Shown here one piece after another: positions 34,400 to 42,400 of a DNA stretch of 64,000 nt. Each line of letters begins with the position of its first letter. Within the stretch, counting starts at the first letter, position 1. The notes below the pieces were generated by a model that was not told where the DNA came from, ran no database searches, and saw nothing but the letters and a program-made list of their open reading frames with translations. Source of the stretch: Paenibacillus sambharensis (GTDB lineage: Bacteria; Bacillota; Bacilli; Paenibacillales; Paenibacillaceae); contig NZ_QKRB01000037.1 of assembly GCF_003233845.1 (NCBI RefSeq), positions 1-64,000 on the forward strand. Direction: 5' to 3'. The translations under genes were made by a program, and so were the position numbers.

Positions 34400-34828
34400 T
34401 TAGGTTTGTTCCGTATATTTCTTGAAATTATCCATAATCGCCTGCCAGCCTGCTTGTTGAAATTCAACAGGATTGGTGCTTTCCGCGTCGAAGGTTTCGA
34501 TGACCTTCGTTTCGTTCCCCTGGTTCACAAAGGTGATATCGACTGTTCTGCCATCTTCCATCGTATAGGAAATCTTCTCATGCTGCTTCACGACATCGTA
34601 AACTCCGGAAAAGTCAAAACCCATGCTTCCATTCTTTGCTTCCATCCGTGTAAGAAACTTGCCGCCAACCCGCAGGTCATTCTCCGCTTTTGGCACATGC
34701 CAATCCTCTGAAGCTTGATTCCAATTCATGATATGGCTTGACTCGGTCCAATACTGCCATACTTTCTCTACTGGAGCTTGAACAACTGCCTCTACGGTTA
34801 CTTTCACCGGGTGATTTGTTTCCATTTT
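34400..34828 (-). CDS. SRPBCC/AHSA1 family protein
   Basis: 142 residues of the START-like SRPBCC fold. Typical family segments: VTVEAVVQAPVEKVWQYWTE, HIMNWNQASEDWHVPKAEND, LRVGGKFLTRMEAKNGS, and the C-terminal WQAIMDNFKKYTE helix. Members bind hydrophobic ligands in a deep cavity; the ligand is unknown. ATG at 34828 has AGGAG 9 bases upstream and matches the usual family start; ATG at 34849 with AGAGGAG is an alternative. Confidence 0.88.
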   Translation of the reverse strand, partial: KMETNHPVKVTVEAVVQAPVEKVWQYWTESSHIMNWNQASEDWHVPKAENDLRVGGKFLTRMEAKNGSMGFDFSGVYDVVKQHEKISYTMEDGRTVDITFVNQGNETKVIETFDAESTNPVEFQQAGWQAIMDNFKKYTEQT

Positions 34829-35186
34829 GATCGACTCCTCGCTCATCATAATGGTTTTTCTCCTCTAGTCAGGCGACCCCCTAGGTACACATCCTGTCAA
34901 ACCATATCTTCCATAACCGCTTTAGTCTATCTATATTATATGGCCAAGATATCACTACCTGCCACCCTTCCCTTCATGATTATTTGTAAAGCAAGTCATC
35001 CGGTTAATCATCTGGCCGAAAATGAATTGCTTAAGGGGTTGGCTGGCATCCAAATATCATTGTTAATCACAGCCGGGGGTGCCGTTCTTGTGGGACGGGT
35101 CAGAGAATCGCAATCCACGTTCTACTCTCCTCGTGGGCTTCATACCATGTAATGGCATGTAAAGGGTCATGGTGGAGGTGATGAAC
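34829..35186. other. Intergenic region without a recognised gene
   Basis: Divergent promoters for the SRPBCC (-) and DUF2935 (+) genes must lie here. An open frame on the plus strand reaches 35152 but begins inside the SRPBCC gene, has no ribosome site and no recognisable protein pattern, so it is not called. Confidence 0.5.
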
Positions 35187-35615
35187 ATGCAATTTTATTA
35201 CGGAAATCAGATGCCGTTACGGATTTTGGACGAGGCGGAATTCTGGAAGCACCAGGAAGAAGAGCATACGGTCGTCATTCGCGAATTGGTTCAAGGGCTG
35301 GAGCAGCAGTACGTAGAAGGGCTTAAGCAGTGGGAAAATGTGCTCGCGGCGACACATCAAGCCGTGGTTCGGTTCATCGAATCTGTTAACCGTTCCGGAG
35401 GCAGCGGCCCTTCCCCCGCCTTGTATCAGGAGGTCATGAAGTTAGTTCATCATTGTTTAAACGAGAGCCATCAGTTTATCGGGTTCTGTCAGCACCTTAA
35501 AGAACATAGTGTGCCGGTGAAGGAAAACCCGACCGCAATCGTCGTGATCGATCATATCATCCGCGAATCGGAATATTTTGTGGGCATCGCTCAAACGCTG
35601 CTGTACGCCAAATAA
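35187..35615 (+). CDS. DUF2935 family protein
   Basis: 142 residues, a single helical-bundle unit with E-x-x-F-W-x-x-x-x-x-E-H near the start (LDEAEFWKHQEEEHTVVI) and a late IVVIDHIIRESEYFVGIAQ. DUF2935 proteins in Bacilli are usually two such units (about 270 residues) with histidine/glutamate positions suggestive of metal binding. This is a one-unit form. ATG at 35187 follows GGAGGTGATG. Function unknown. Confidence 0.82.
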   Translation: MQFYYGNQMPLRILDEAEFWKHQEEEHTVVIRELVQGLEQQYVEGLKQWENVLAATHQAVVRFIESVNRSGGSGPSPALYQEVMKLVHHCLNESHQFIGFCQHLKEHSVPVKENPTAIVVIDHIIRESEYFVGIAQTLLYAK

Positions 35616-35622
35616 TATCATT

Positions 35623-35645
35623 CAGGCCGCCATAATGGCGGCCTG
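35623..35645. terminator. Hairpin between convergent DUF2935 and OsmC genes
   Basis: CAGGCCGCC/GGCGGCCTG arms with loop ATAAT, 8 bases after the DUF2935 stop, followed by CTTCTATTCC on the plus strand. Confidence 0.7.
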
Positions 35646-35678
35646 CTTCTATTCCCGTACTTGAAGGGCTCTTGAGCC

Positions 35679-36167
35679 TCAGATCAGCTTTTTGAACATG
35701 ACTTCAAGCTCCATTGATCTCATTAACGTATTGTAAATAGGCGATTTGCGAAGTGCGCGAAAGCAAAAATCATCAAAGTCTTGATCTTCAAGCTCGACAA
35801 ACAAAAAGACGGTTACCGCTATTTTCCGAATTGCCGGTTCTTCATCGTATCCTCTTACACCGACCAGCGTCAGAGGGTTCTCCAGCGAGAGGTTTAATAC
35901 CCCTTCGACCTCTTCGATTATTAAACCGCTTCTCTTGGACTGCTCCAAGAGCGTCAACAGGATGCTGCTCAACACAGACCCCGCGAAGTATTCCATACTG
36001 CTGACCGGTTCATAATCCGAGTCAAAGCTGATCTGCTTTTCGATTTGAAAGCTGTTCTTGCTTGTATAAATTTTCACAGTGGCGAGATCGTTTGATGTTC
36101 CCCTGAATTTCATATCATAAAATCTGGATTCATATAAGGTCTTCGTCTCATCTGTTGACCGGTTCAT
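35679..36167 (-). CDS. OsmC-like protein without the peroxidatic cysteines
   Basis: 162 residues. The pattern of an N-terminal strand pair, the central helix EPVSSMEYFAGSVLSSILLTLLEQ, and C-terminal FRALRKSPIYNTLMRSMELEVMF fits the OsmC/Ohr fold. In active peroxidases of this family one Cys sits in the central helix and the second in a C-P motif. Here the helix has only serines and the C-P position reads S-P, so peroxide reduction by the usual mechanism is unlikely. AAGGAG precedes ATG, which lies 20 bases inside the upstream MetE-like gene. Last gene of the operon from 40336. Confidence 0.72.
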   Translation of the reverse strand: MNRSTDETKTLYESRFYDMKFRGTSNDLATVKIYTSKNSFQIEKQISFDSDYEPVSSMEYFAGSVLSSILLTLLEQSKRSGLIIEEVEGVLNLSLENPLTLVGVRGYDEEPAIRKIAVTVFLFVELEDQDFDDFCFRALRKSPIYNTLMRSMELEVMFKKLI

Positions 36168-37344
36168 GATATTGGCTCCTTAATAGTGAAGCTGCTTCCG
36201 ATAAGGAACGCATTTTTCCCGAAATATGTTCAAGCACGTTAACAGGGCTGTTGGCAAAGGTTGCAAAGCCGCAGTCCGGGTTCAGCCATATTCTATCCGC
36301 CGGAAGATAGGTCATGGCCTCCTGCACTCTTGTATGGATCGGGTCCACTGTCTCGATATCATCGGTTCGCGGATTGATTACGCCCAGACCAAGTGCCGTA
36401 TGCGCTGCAATCCTAGGATCTGTCAATATGGAGCTCAGCTCCCCGGCCCTTGGTGTTGAGAATTCAAGGGTTAGAAGGTCCGGATTTACCTGTGCAAACA
36501 GCTCAAGCAGCGGCGTATAGGGACCCGTCAATAAAATACGCTCATCCTTACTCCAGTTGCCTCTGCAGACATGCAGAGAAGCAACCGTCTTCGTCCGATC
36601 GATATGGCCCATAATCTGCCCAATCAAGGAACCGGCGAATTCCAGCTCCTCCTTCGGGTCCTTTCGCTCGGAGAGAGCCGCACACATGAATGACCTAGGC
36701 TTGCCCTCTGTGAACACAACCTCAGTCAACACCGGTTCATCCAGTTGAATCACATCAACGCCTATGCTCACCAGGTTGTCGATCTCCTGCTTCAAGATTT
36801 CGATCACATGCTGGCCCAGCTCCTCCTTGCTCCCGTATACCTTGCCCGTAAGCTTGGGAAGCCACATCGACCGGGTAAGCAGATAAGGACCCGGAAGCGT
36901 GACCTTAACAGGTTGGTCCGTAAACTTCTTCATCGTCAGAAGCTCATTCACAACAATGTCACCCTTGTACTGAAGCTTATCCACACAGATCGCATTCTTA
37001 ATACTGACCGCCGGCACATCGAGCGCAGTCAGCATGTCTTCGAACGCTTTCTTGTCGTCAATATAGTCCAGCATTTCGCTCATGCTCATCATCGTAACGC
37101 CGCCGATTTTGCCCGCAACAAAGGATACATAGTTATCCCGTCCCAGCTCGCCGCTCGTGATGATGTCAATCCCCGCATCCTCCTGCAGCTTGACGACCTT
37201 CTCCGTCTCCTGCTCAATCAGCTTGTTGAAATCGTCTGCATCAATCCTGCCTGTCCTCTTCATTCTTAAGGCGCTCAGAATGATTGGGGATCGCGGCATG
37301 CTTCCAATTAAGGAAGTGGGGAACAGCGGCAGTTGTTTTCTCAT
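36148..37344 (-). CDS. MetE C-terminal-like (cobalamin-independent methionine synthase family II) enzyme
   Basis: 398 residues, only the catalytic barrel of MetE. Start: LPLFPTSLIGSMPRS. Zinc ligands are visible: H258 and C260 (HVCRGN), E294 (TLEFS) and C358 (NPDCGF); IQLDEPVLTE is the other active-site strand. Stand-alone barrels of this group transfer methyl or alkyl groups between thiols, corrinoid proteins or other donors. The H-V-C-R-G-N form is shared with epoxyalkane:CoM transferase-like and YxjG/YxjH-type proteins. The exact donor is unknown. Its ATG overlaps the PhnD-like stop by 4 bases, so the two are translationally coupled. Confidence 0.83.
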   Translation of the reverse strand: MRKQLPLFPTSLIGSMPRSPIILSALRMKRTGRIDADDFNKLIEQETEKVVKLQEDAGIDIITSGELGRDNYVSFVAGKIGGVTMMSMSEMLDYIDDKKAFEDMLTALDVPAVSIKNAICVDKLQYKGDIVVNELLTMKKFTDQPVKVTLPGPYLLTRSMWLPKLTGKVYGSKEELGQHVIEILKQEIDNLVSIGVDVIQLDEPVLTEVVFTEGKPRSFMCAALSERKDPKEELEFAGSLIGQIMGHIDRTKTVASLHVCRGNWSKDERILLTGPYTPLLELFAQVNPDLLTLEFSTPRAGELSSILTDPRIAAHTALGLGVINPRTDDIETVDPIHTRVQEAMTYLPADRIWLNPDCGFATFANSPVNVLEHISGKMRSLSEAASLLRSQYHEPVNR

Positions 37345-38162
37345 ACGTTATTCAGGAATTTCAGGTAGTCATTTGCTTCGCGCAGCTGCTCGAATCCTGT
37401 GATTCTGCCTTCAACCCATTCCTTCAAGCCTTCCATATCCATCATCTGCTTATGCGCTTCATTGGAATAGTCCATCCTGTGAAGCACCTCCTGCCACTGC
37501 AGGAACCTCTCTGTTGAGAAGTCGGGATGAGCGGTGAAGATGCAGTGGTCAAACAAAGGCGTCGTATCAATACATGCCAGCTGATTCTCATCAACTGTGC
37601 CATCCTTCTTCCAGGCTTCCCAGTTCAAATCGAGCGCTACAGAGGCGTCTACCGTTCCCGCCATTAATGCCCGGATGGCATCCAGCTCTCCTCCAACATG
37701 GTCCCCATGTAGGCCAACGCCGATATCAAACCTCTGCTCCGTATAGTCCGCTTCAAACTCAAGGCCATTCTTATGCAGATGATTGATTGGAATCAACCGT
37801 GCTTGAGGAGAATCGACAGCCCCGAAGCCAATCGTCTTTCCTCTCAGTCCATCTAGACTGGTTATACCGCTGTCCTTTCTGACAATGAAGCAGGTCTTGC
37901 GGTCTCTGTCCGTATCTCGCATAGAACCCATCTGGCACTTGCCATCCGTTCTCAGATAGGTATCCAGCCAGGCCAGAGGAGAATTCCATGCAATGTCAAT
38001 CTCCCTGTTCATCAGACCATCTACCTGTCCTTCATAATCCTTATAGAAGACACATTCGATCTCAAGCCCTTCCGCTTTGAAAAAATCAGCAATAATGCCC
38101 CAAATCACGGTAACCCTTGGATCATAGATCACGGCTCCGACCTTTATTCTATCGTTACTCAT
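37341..38162 (-). CDS. Leaderless PhnD-like (phosphonate/phosphite type) solute-binding protein
   Basis: 273 residues. KVGAVIYDPRVTVIWGIIADFFKAEGLEIECVFY is the start of the periplasmic-binding fold. Further PhnD-like segments: EIDIAWNSPLAWLDTYL, GLRGKTIGFGAVDSPQARLIPINHL, and ALMAGTVDASVALDLNWEAW. There is no signal peptide or lipobox; the fold starts within eight residues of ATG (AAGGAG upstream). No permease or ATPase accompanies it. So it should act in the cytoplasm, perhaps holding a small anionic metabolite for the neighbouring enzymes (inference). It lies between a flavoprotein and a MetE-like gene. Confidence 0.83.
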   Translation of the reverse strand: MSNDRIKVGAVIYDPRVTVIWGIIADFFKAEGLEIECVFYKDYEGQVDGLMNREIDIAWNSPLAWLDTYLRTDGKCQMGSMRDTDRDRKTCFIVRKDSGITSLDGLRGKTIGFGAVDSPQARLIPINHLHKNGLEFEADYTEQRFDIGVGLHGDHVGGELDAIRALMAGTVDASVALDLNWEAWKKDGTVDENQLACIDTTPLFDHCIFTAHPDFSTERFLQWQEVLHRMDYSNEAHKQMMDMEGLKEWVEGRITGFEQLREANDYLKFLNNV

Positions 38163-38187
38163 ATCGCTCGCTCCTTATTTGGTCTCT

Positions 38188-39315
38188 CTATGGAATCATC
38201 TGGCCTGTTAACGCCTTGCCAAGCCAAACCGACAGAACGTCTGCGCTTGGCGCCATAATCTGCCCTGCATAGGCATCCCTGACAAGCCGTTCCAACGGAA
38301 GCGCCTTGTTATAAGCTTTGCCTCCGCCCACTCTCATGGCAAGCCTTCCACATTCGATTGCGGCCTCCGAGGCGAATATTCTAGCCGACAGAATCCTCGC
38401 AAGCGCATCCGCTTCCCCGTTCGCACCCGCTCTGGCCGCTTCCAGCGTGATGGCTCTTGCAGCAGACGCATTCTTGTAGATATTTCCGATATGTACTTGA
38501 ACGGTCTCAATGGCAGACAGGCTGCTTCCATCCGGATATTTCCTGTCCACTGCATGGCTGCTGGCCACTTCGAACATGTGCATAGCAGTGCCGCTGTATA
38601 CAGCCCCAAGCCCCGTGATGAAGAATGGAGCGACCACATTAAATACCTGCTCCTGCCCCGAGCCTTCCGCCCCGATGCGGCAGGATGAGTCCAGCGTTAC
38701 ATCATTGACGTGCATCGGGCATGACGAGTTGCCTCTCATCCCGAGGCCGTTCCACTCTGTGAGCTCGAAGGACAGGCCTTCCGAATCCAGCGGGAACACC
38801 CAGTTGTTGATTTTCCCCTCTTCCACAGATGGCGCAAGCACGAGGTAATAGGACGCATAGGATGCGGAGGTGACCATGCTCTTCCTGCCGTTAAACGTTG
38901 TATTGTCGCCGTTAACCTCTGCCGTCATCTCCGTTATATAAAAGTGTGTGCCTGTTCCAAATTCGCTGTAGGCTAACGCCATAAATGTACGGTTCTCTAT
39001 AATGTCGGCGAAAATCCTCCTCTTCAGCTCATCGCTTCCGTGCGTGACAAGACACATCACGGCCACATTGTGCATCATATAGCACAGAGCCGTCGTGGAG
39101 CAGATCTCCGCGAATGCCAGACAAGCCTCCGCATGCTCTTCAAGTCCTTTGCCATAACCGCCGTATTCTTCAGGGATAAGGAGCTTCAGAAAGCCCTGTT
39201 CAGCCAGCTTCTCAAACGATTCTTCAGGGAACCTCGATTCCTTGTCGGTCCTGTCTGTGTAGGGCAGTATATGTGCCTTTGCAAAATCCTTGCCTTCTTG
39301 ATAGACATGCTTCAT
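38188..39315 (-). CDS. Acyl-CoA dehydrogenase-fold flavoprotein (monooxygenase-like)
   Basis: 375 residues. Three-domain ACAD fold: helical N-terminus ending FLKLLIPEEYGGYG, central FAD-contact segment ALAYSEFGTGTHFYITEMTAE and NGRKSMVTSASYASYYLVLAP, C-terminal helices with AMRVGGGKAYNKALPLERLVRDAYAGQIMAPSADVL. Acyl-CoA dehydrogenases have a catalytic Glu in an I-Y-E-G-T-like segment after the R-D; here it reads QIMAPSADV, as in DszC/SfnB-like flavin-dependent oxygenases. So an oxygenase or redox role on a non-CoA substrate is more likely. ATG at 39315 has AGGAAGAG upstream; the long frame before it is not used. Confidence 0.82.
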   Translation of the reverse strand: MKHVYQEGKDFAKAHILPYTDRTDKESRFPEESFEKLAEQGFLKLLIPEEYGGYGKGLEEHAEACLAFAEICSTTALCYMMHNVAVMCLVTHGSDELKRRIFADIIENRTFMALAYSEFGTGTHFYITEMTAEVNGDNTTFNGRKSMVTSASYASYYLVLAPSVEEGKINNWVFPLDSEGLSFELTEWNGLGMRGNSSCPMHVNDVTLDSSCRIGAEGSGQEQVFNVVAPFFITGLGAVYSGTAMHMFEVASSHAVDRKYPDGSSLSAIETVQVHIGNIYKNASAARAITLEAARAGANGEADALARILSARIFASEAAIECGRLAMRVGGGKAYNKALPLERLVRDAYAGQIMAPSADVLSVWLGKALTGQMIP

Positions 39316-39366
39316 AGATTCTCTTCCTTTGCTTAGTTTCGACTTATTTATAAATATTACCATAGT

Positions 39367-40336
39367 CTATTCTTGCATTGATAGATTGTTGGAATCCGCA
39401 TACTGGACGAGCAGTTCCTGGAGCTTGCTTTGAATTTGCCCGCGTACCGCTTGAGGACGCTTGACATTCGCCTCCATGCCAAGGCCGAGGAAGAAGTGCA
39501 CAGCCCAGGGCGTATAGGACGCGCTCATTCTGGTGCGGATTGTGCCTGAGCCGTCCTCCCGAAGCTCGATAGATTGGGATAGCCACAAATCCGAATGACA
39601 GCGCCTTACTCCTTCCGGCGTCAAGTCCACCTCAAGCTCCAGCGCCTCGTTATCATCCGTTCGTAGAATCCGCGTCTGAATGTCCTCCTCCGTCGTGTCC
39701 AATCGCCGGCTCTGGTCGGCCTCCTCGGACAAATCCTTTATCCGGTCTGCGCGAAACACCCGATAATCCTCTGCCAGGAAACAGTACGCCTGACAGTACC
39801 ACAATCCATTCATGGTGTATAAGCCGAGCGGCTGAATCATCCGTTCGCGGCGTGAAGCCGCTTCGTACGTGATCGTAACGACCCGCTGCTCCAGTGCAGC
39901 ATCCAGCAGCTTCTTCAAAAAAGGGACAGCCAGCTCGTGCGGAGGGACCCAGAAGACGAGCCGCTGCCTCATGGATTCAATCTTCCACTTCAGCCCGCTG
40001 GACAAGTAGTGAAAAAATTTCTGCAGCGCGGTATCCACTTCATTCTCGAAGGGCAGAGCCTTATAGTTGCGTAACGATTGGCAGGCAAAAAAAAAGCGCC
40101 ATCGCCTCATGCTCCGTAAAGCTGATCGGCGGCAGCACCTTCTCCCTCAGAATGCGGTACCCGCCATTGGCACCGACCTCAGAATAAAGCGGCACCCCCA
40201 GTTCGCTTAATTCCGCCAGATCACGAATCATTGTCCGGCGCGAGACGCCGCATTCGTCGGCCAGCTCCTGTATCGTAAATACTCTGCGCTCGTTCACCAG
40301 CATAATCAATTGAATGAGCCGCTGTGCTTTGTGCAT
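39367..40336 (-). pseudogene. YafY-type HTH/WYL regulator, frameshifted at an A9 tract
   Basis: Two overlapping frames together give a complete WYL regulator. The first (from ATG at 40336 after GGGGAGGG) holds the helix-turn-helix: FTIQELADECGVSRRTMIRDL and NGGYRILREKVLPPISFTEHEAMALFF. The second continues ACQSLRNYKALPFENEVDTAL and holds the WYL domain (LGLYTMNGLWYCQAYCF, RVFRADRIKDL). They join at nine A's (40087-40095); eight would keep the frame. It may be a sequencing error, a true null or phase-variable slippage. It is upstream of the flavoprotein gene by 51 bases and divergent from the imine-reductase-like gene. Confidence 0.85.
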
Positions 40337-40361
40337 GTGCCCTCCCCTTATTGAAATAAAT

Positions 40362-40380
40362 AGTGCCAATAGTTGGCACT
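40362..40380. promoter_or_regulatory. Operator-like palindrome between the WYL regulator and the imine-reductase-like gene
   Basis: AGTGCCAATAGTTGGCACT has perfect 8-bp arms around TAG. It is centred in the 91-base divergent intergenic region, where it would overlap promoters in both directions. Binding by the adjacent WYL regulator is inferred. Confidence 0.6.
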
Positions 40381-40427
40381 ATTATGTCTTATGCTTATTC
40401 CCGAAGTCAATCCAAGGAGGAAACAAC

Positions 40428-41309
40428 ATGCAAAGTATTACGGTTATTGGTCTCGGGGCCATGGGTGGAGCTATCGCCCGCACGCTTCTGCAGAAGGGTT
40501 GTCATGTTACCGTATGGAACCGGTCGGGGGCCAAAGCGGAACCGCTCGTCCAGGAAGGGGCAATCCTTGCTCCTACGGCCGCCGCTGCTGTTAGCGCCAG
40601 CACGGTGTCGGTCATCTGTGTGTCCGACTTTAAGACCTCGTATGAAATTTTGGATACGGAAGAGGTTCGGGCTGCTCTCCCAGGCCGCATTCTGCTGCAA
40701 TTAAGCACAGGCAGTCCCGGGCAGGCTCGTGATCATGAAGCATGGGCCCGGAAATATGGCGCCGACTATCTTGATGGAGCCATAGCTGCATCACCAATTC
40801 AAATGGGTCAGCCTGAAGCGACCATTTTCACATCGGGCTCACTTGCCGCCTTCCAGCAGGGGGAACCGTTTCTAAAAGCTTTGGCCGGCAATGTGCCTTA
40901 TTATGGCGAGCAGGTCAGCGCCGCTTCATCAATCGATCTGGCGTTCCTATCCTATTTGTTCGGTTCGTATCTTGGCCTCTTTCATGCTGCGCGCATCCTT
41001 GAGTCAGACGGCCTGCGCGTAGACGATTTCGGGACCATGCTCGCCCATATATCGCCGATGATCGGACAAGTGATCAAGCATGAAAGCGAAGTAATTCAAA
41101 CCGGAGCCTACGCCCACCCGCAAAGCTCTCTCTCTATGTCTATGACATCTGTGGAGCTTCTCATGGAACAAGCCCGTGAAGCAGGCATGAACAACGAATT
41201 TCCGGTATTTGCCCATAACCTTTTCCAGAGGGCTGTCGACAGAGGCTATGGCGAAGAAGATGTAGCCGCTCTTATTAAGATTTTACGCCCAACTAAAGAT
41301 TCCCGCTGA
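40428..41309 (+). CDS. Imine-reductase-like / 3-hydroxyisobutyrate-dehydrogenase family oxidoreductase
   Basis: 293 residues. N-terminal Rossmann domain MQSITVIGLGAMGGAIARTL with VWNRS after the second strand (NADP preference). The segment LLQLSTGSPGQARDHEAWA followed by YLDGAIAASPIQMGQPEATIFTSG and an all-helical C-terminal dimer domain match the imine reductase branch rather than classical beta-hydroxyacid dehydrogenases. AAGGAGG upstream of ATG at 40428 fixes the start; the frame before it is not coding. Divergent from the broken WYL regulator, so its control may be altered in this strain. Confidence 0.85.
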   Translation: MQSITVIGLGAMGGAIARTLLQKGCHVTVWNRSGAKAEPLVQEGAILAPTAAAAVSASTVSVICVSDFKTSYEILDTEEVRAALPGRILLQLSTGSPGQARDHEAWARKYGADYLDGAIAASPIQMGQPEATIFTSGSLAAFQQGEPFLKALAGNVPYYGEQVSAASSIDLAFLSYLFGSYLGLFHAARILESDGLRVDDFGTMLAHISPMIGQVIKHESEVIQTGAYAHPQSSLSMSMTSVELLMEQAREAGMNNEFPVFAHNLFQRAVDRGYGEEDVAALIKILRPTKDSR

Positions 41310-41386
41310 GAATTAACAGTACTCCCACAAGGACAGACGTACTTCGGTTCGATTTCATCGTAATCCCTTCCTATAAATCGTATGCC

Positions 41387-41424
41387 AAAAACCACTCCAT
41401 GATGGCTGGAGTGGTTTTTGTTTC
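41387..41424. terminator. Terminator of the imine-reductase-like gene (bidirectional)
   Basis: Perfect 13-bp arms AAAAACCACTCCA/TGGAGTGGTTTTT, with a T-tract in both directions, between the convergent genes ending at 41309 and 41469. Confidence 0.88.
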
Positions 41425-41468
41425 ATCATCAGCGGGGCCGCTAAGCTGGCGGATCCCCTTCATACCTG

Positions 41469-42305
41469 TTAACCTTTCAAAAATTGCAGCAGCGCACTGT
41501 TGAACTCCGCCGCATGGGTGGCGTTGAATCCGTGCGGGCCGCCTTTAATAACGACGAGCTGGCTGCCGGCGATCTGCTCATGTGCCCGTTGGCCGCTGAT
41601 CTCAACCGGTACGATCGCATCAGCATCTCCGTGGAGGATAAGCGTAGGCACGTTGAATTTCTTTAGATCCTCGCGAAAATCCGTATAGCTGAACGCTTTA
41701 ATACAATCGAGCGTTCCTTTCGGCGATGCGAAGGCCGCAATATCGCGGTTGTACAGCCGGAACGCTTCACTAACCAGGTCTGTTCTGTCCCCTGAGGCGA
41801 AGAAATTAGTCGTGAACCCATCCATGAACGCCAGACGGTCTGCCTTCACCCCATCCAGGAACCCTTCGATCGTCGCATCGTCGAACCCGCCCTCCGGATT
41901 ATCCGCAGCTTTGTAGAGGTACGGCGGGATGGCACCCGCTAGAACTGCCTTCGATATCCGTTCCGTACCGTAAGTGCCGATGTAACGCGATACTTCCCCG
42001 CCTCCCATTGAGAACCCTACCAGCGTCACCTCGCGAAGATCCAGGTGCTGAATCAGCTGCTGCAAATCCGCTGCAAACGTATCGTAGTCGTAACCGTTCC
42101 ACGGCTGGGAAGACTGGCCGAACCCGCGCCGGTCATACGTGATCACACGGTAGCCGGCTTCCACCAGGGCAGGTACCTGCTTCTCCCAAGACCTTCCGCT
42201 AAGCGGCCAGCCGTGAATCAGCACAACCGGTCTGCCTGCTCCTACATCCTCGTAGTGAAGCTCAATCGGATTGCCATTCTCATGACCAACTGTAACCTTT
42301 GGCAT
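41469..42305 (-). CDS. Alpha/beta hydrolase (non-haem chloroperoxidase/arylesterase type)
   Basis: 278 residues. Nucleophile elbow GFSMGGGE, oxyanion HGWPLSGRSWEKQ, acid in LHGDADAIVPV and catalytic His in KGGPHGFNATH. YDRRGFGQSSQPWNGYDYDTFAADL is typical of cofactor-free haloperoxidases and aryl esterases. The natural substrate is unknown. ATG at 42305 has AGGAG 8 bases upstream; a GTG three codons earlier is inside the ribosome site. Confidence 0.9.
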   Translation of the reverse strand: MPKVTVGHENGNPIELHYEDVGAGRPVVLIHGWPLSGRSWEKQVPALVEAGYRVITYDRRGFGQSSQPWNGYDYDTFAADLQQLIQHLDLREVTLVGFSMGGGEVSRYIGTYGTERISKAVLAGAIPPYLYKAADNPEGGFDDATIEGFLDGVKADRLAFMDGFTTNFFASGDRTDLVSEAFRLYNRDIAAFASPKGTLDCIKAFSYTDFREDLKKFNVPTLILHGDADAIVPVEISGQRAHEQIAGSQLVVIKGGPHGFNATHAAEFNSALLQFLKG

Positions 42306-42400
42306 TGGTATCACTCCTATTTAATTTTACAAAATTATATTGCAGGACCTTGTAGTTCAACCTTAAGCCCATAGATAGCTGGTGTCAATAATTTACTTTG

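Noticed and set aside
34778-35152. Plus-strand frame between SRPBCC and DUF2935
   Set aside because: Starts within the SRPBCC gene, no ribosome site, no family likeness.
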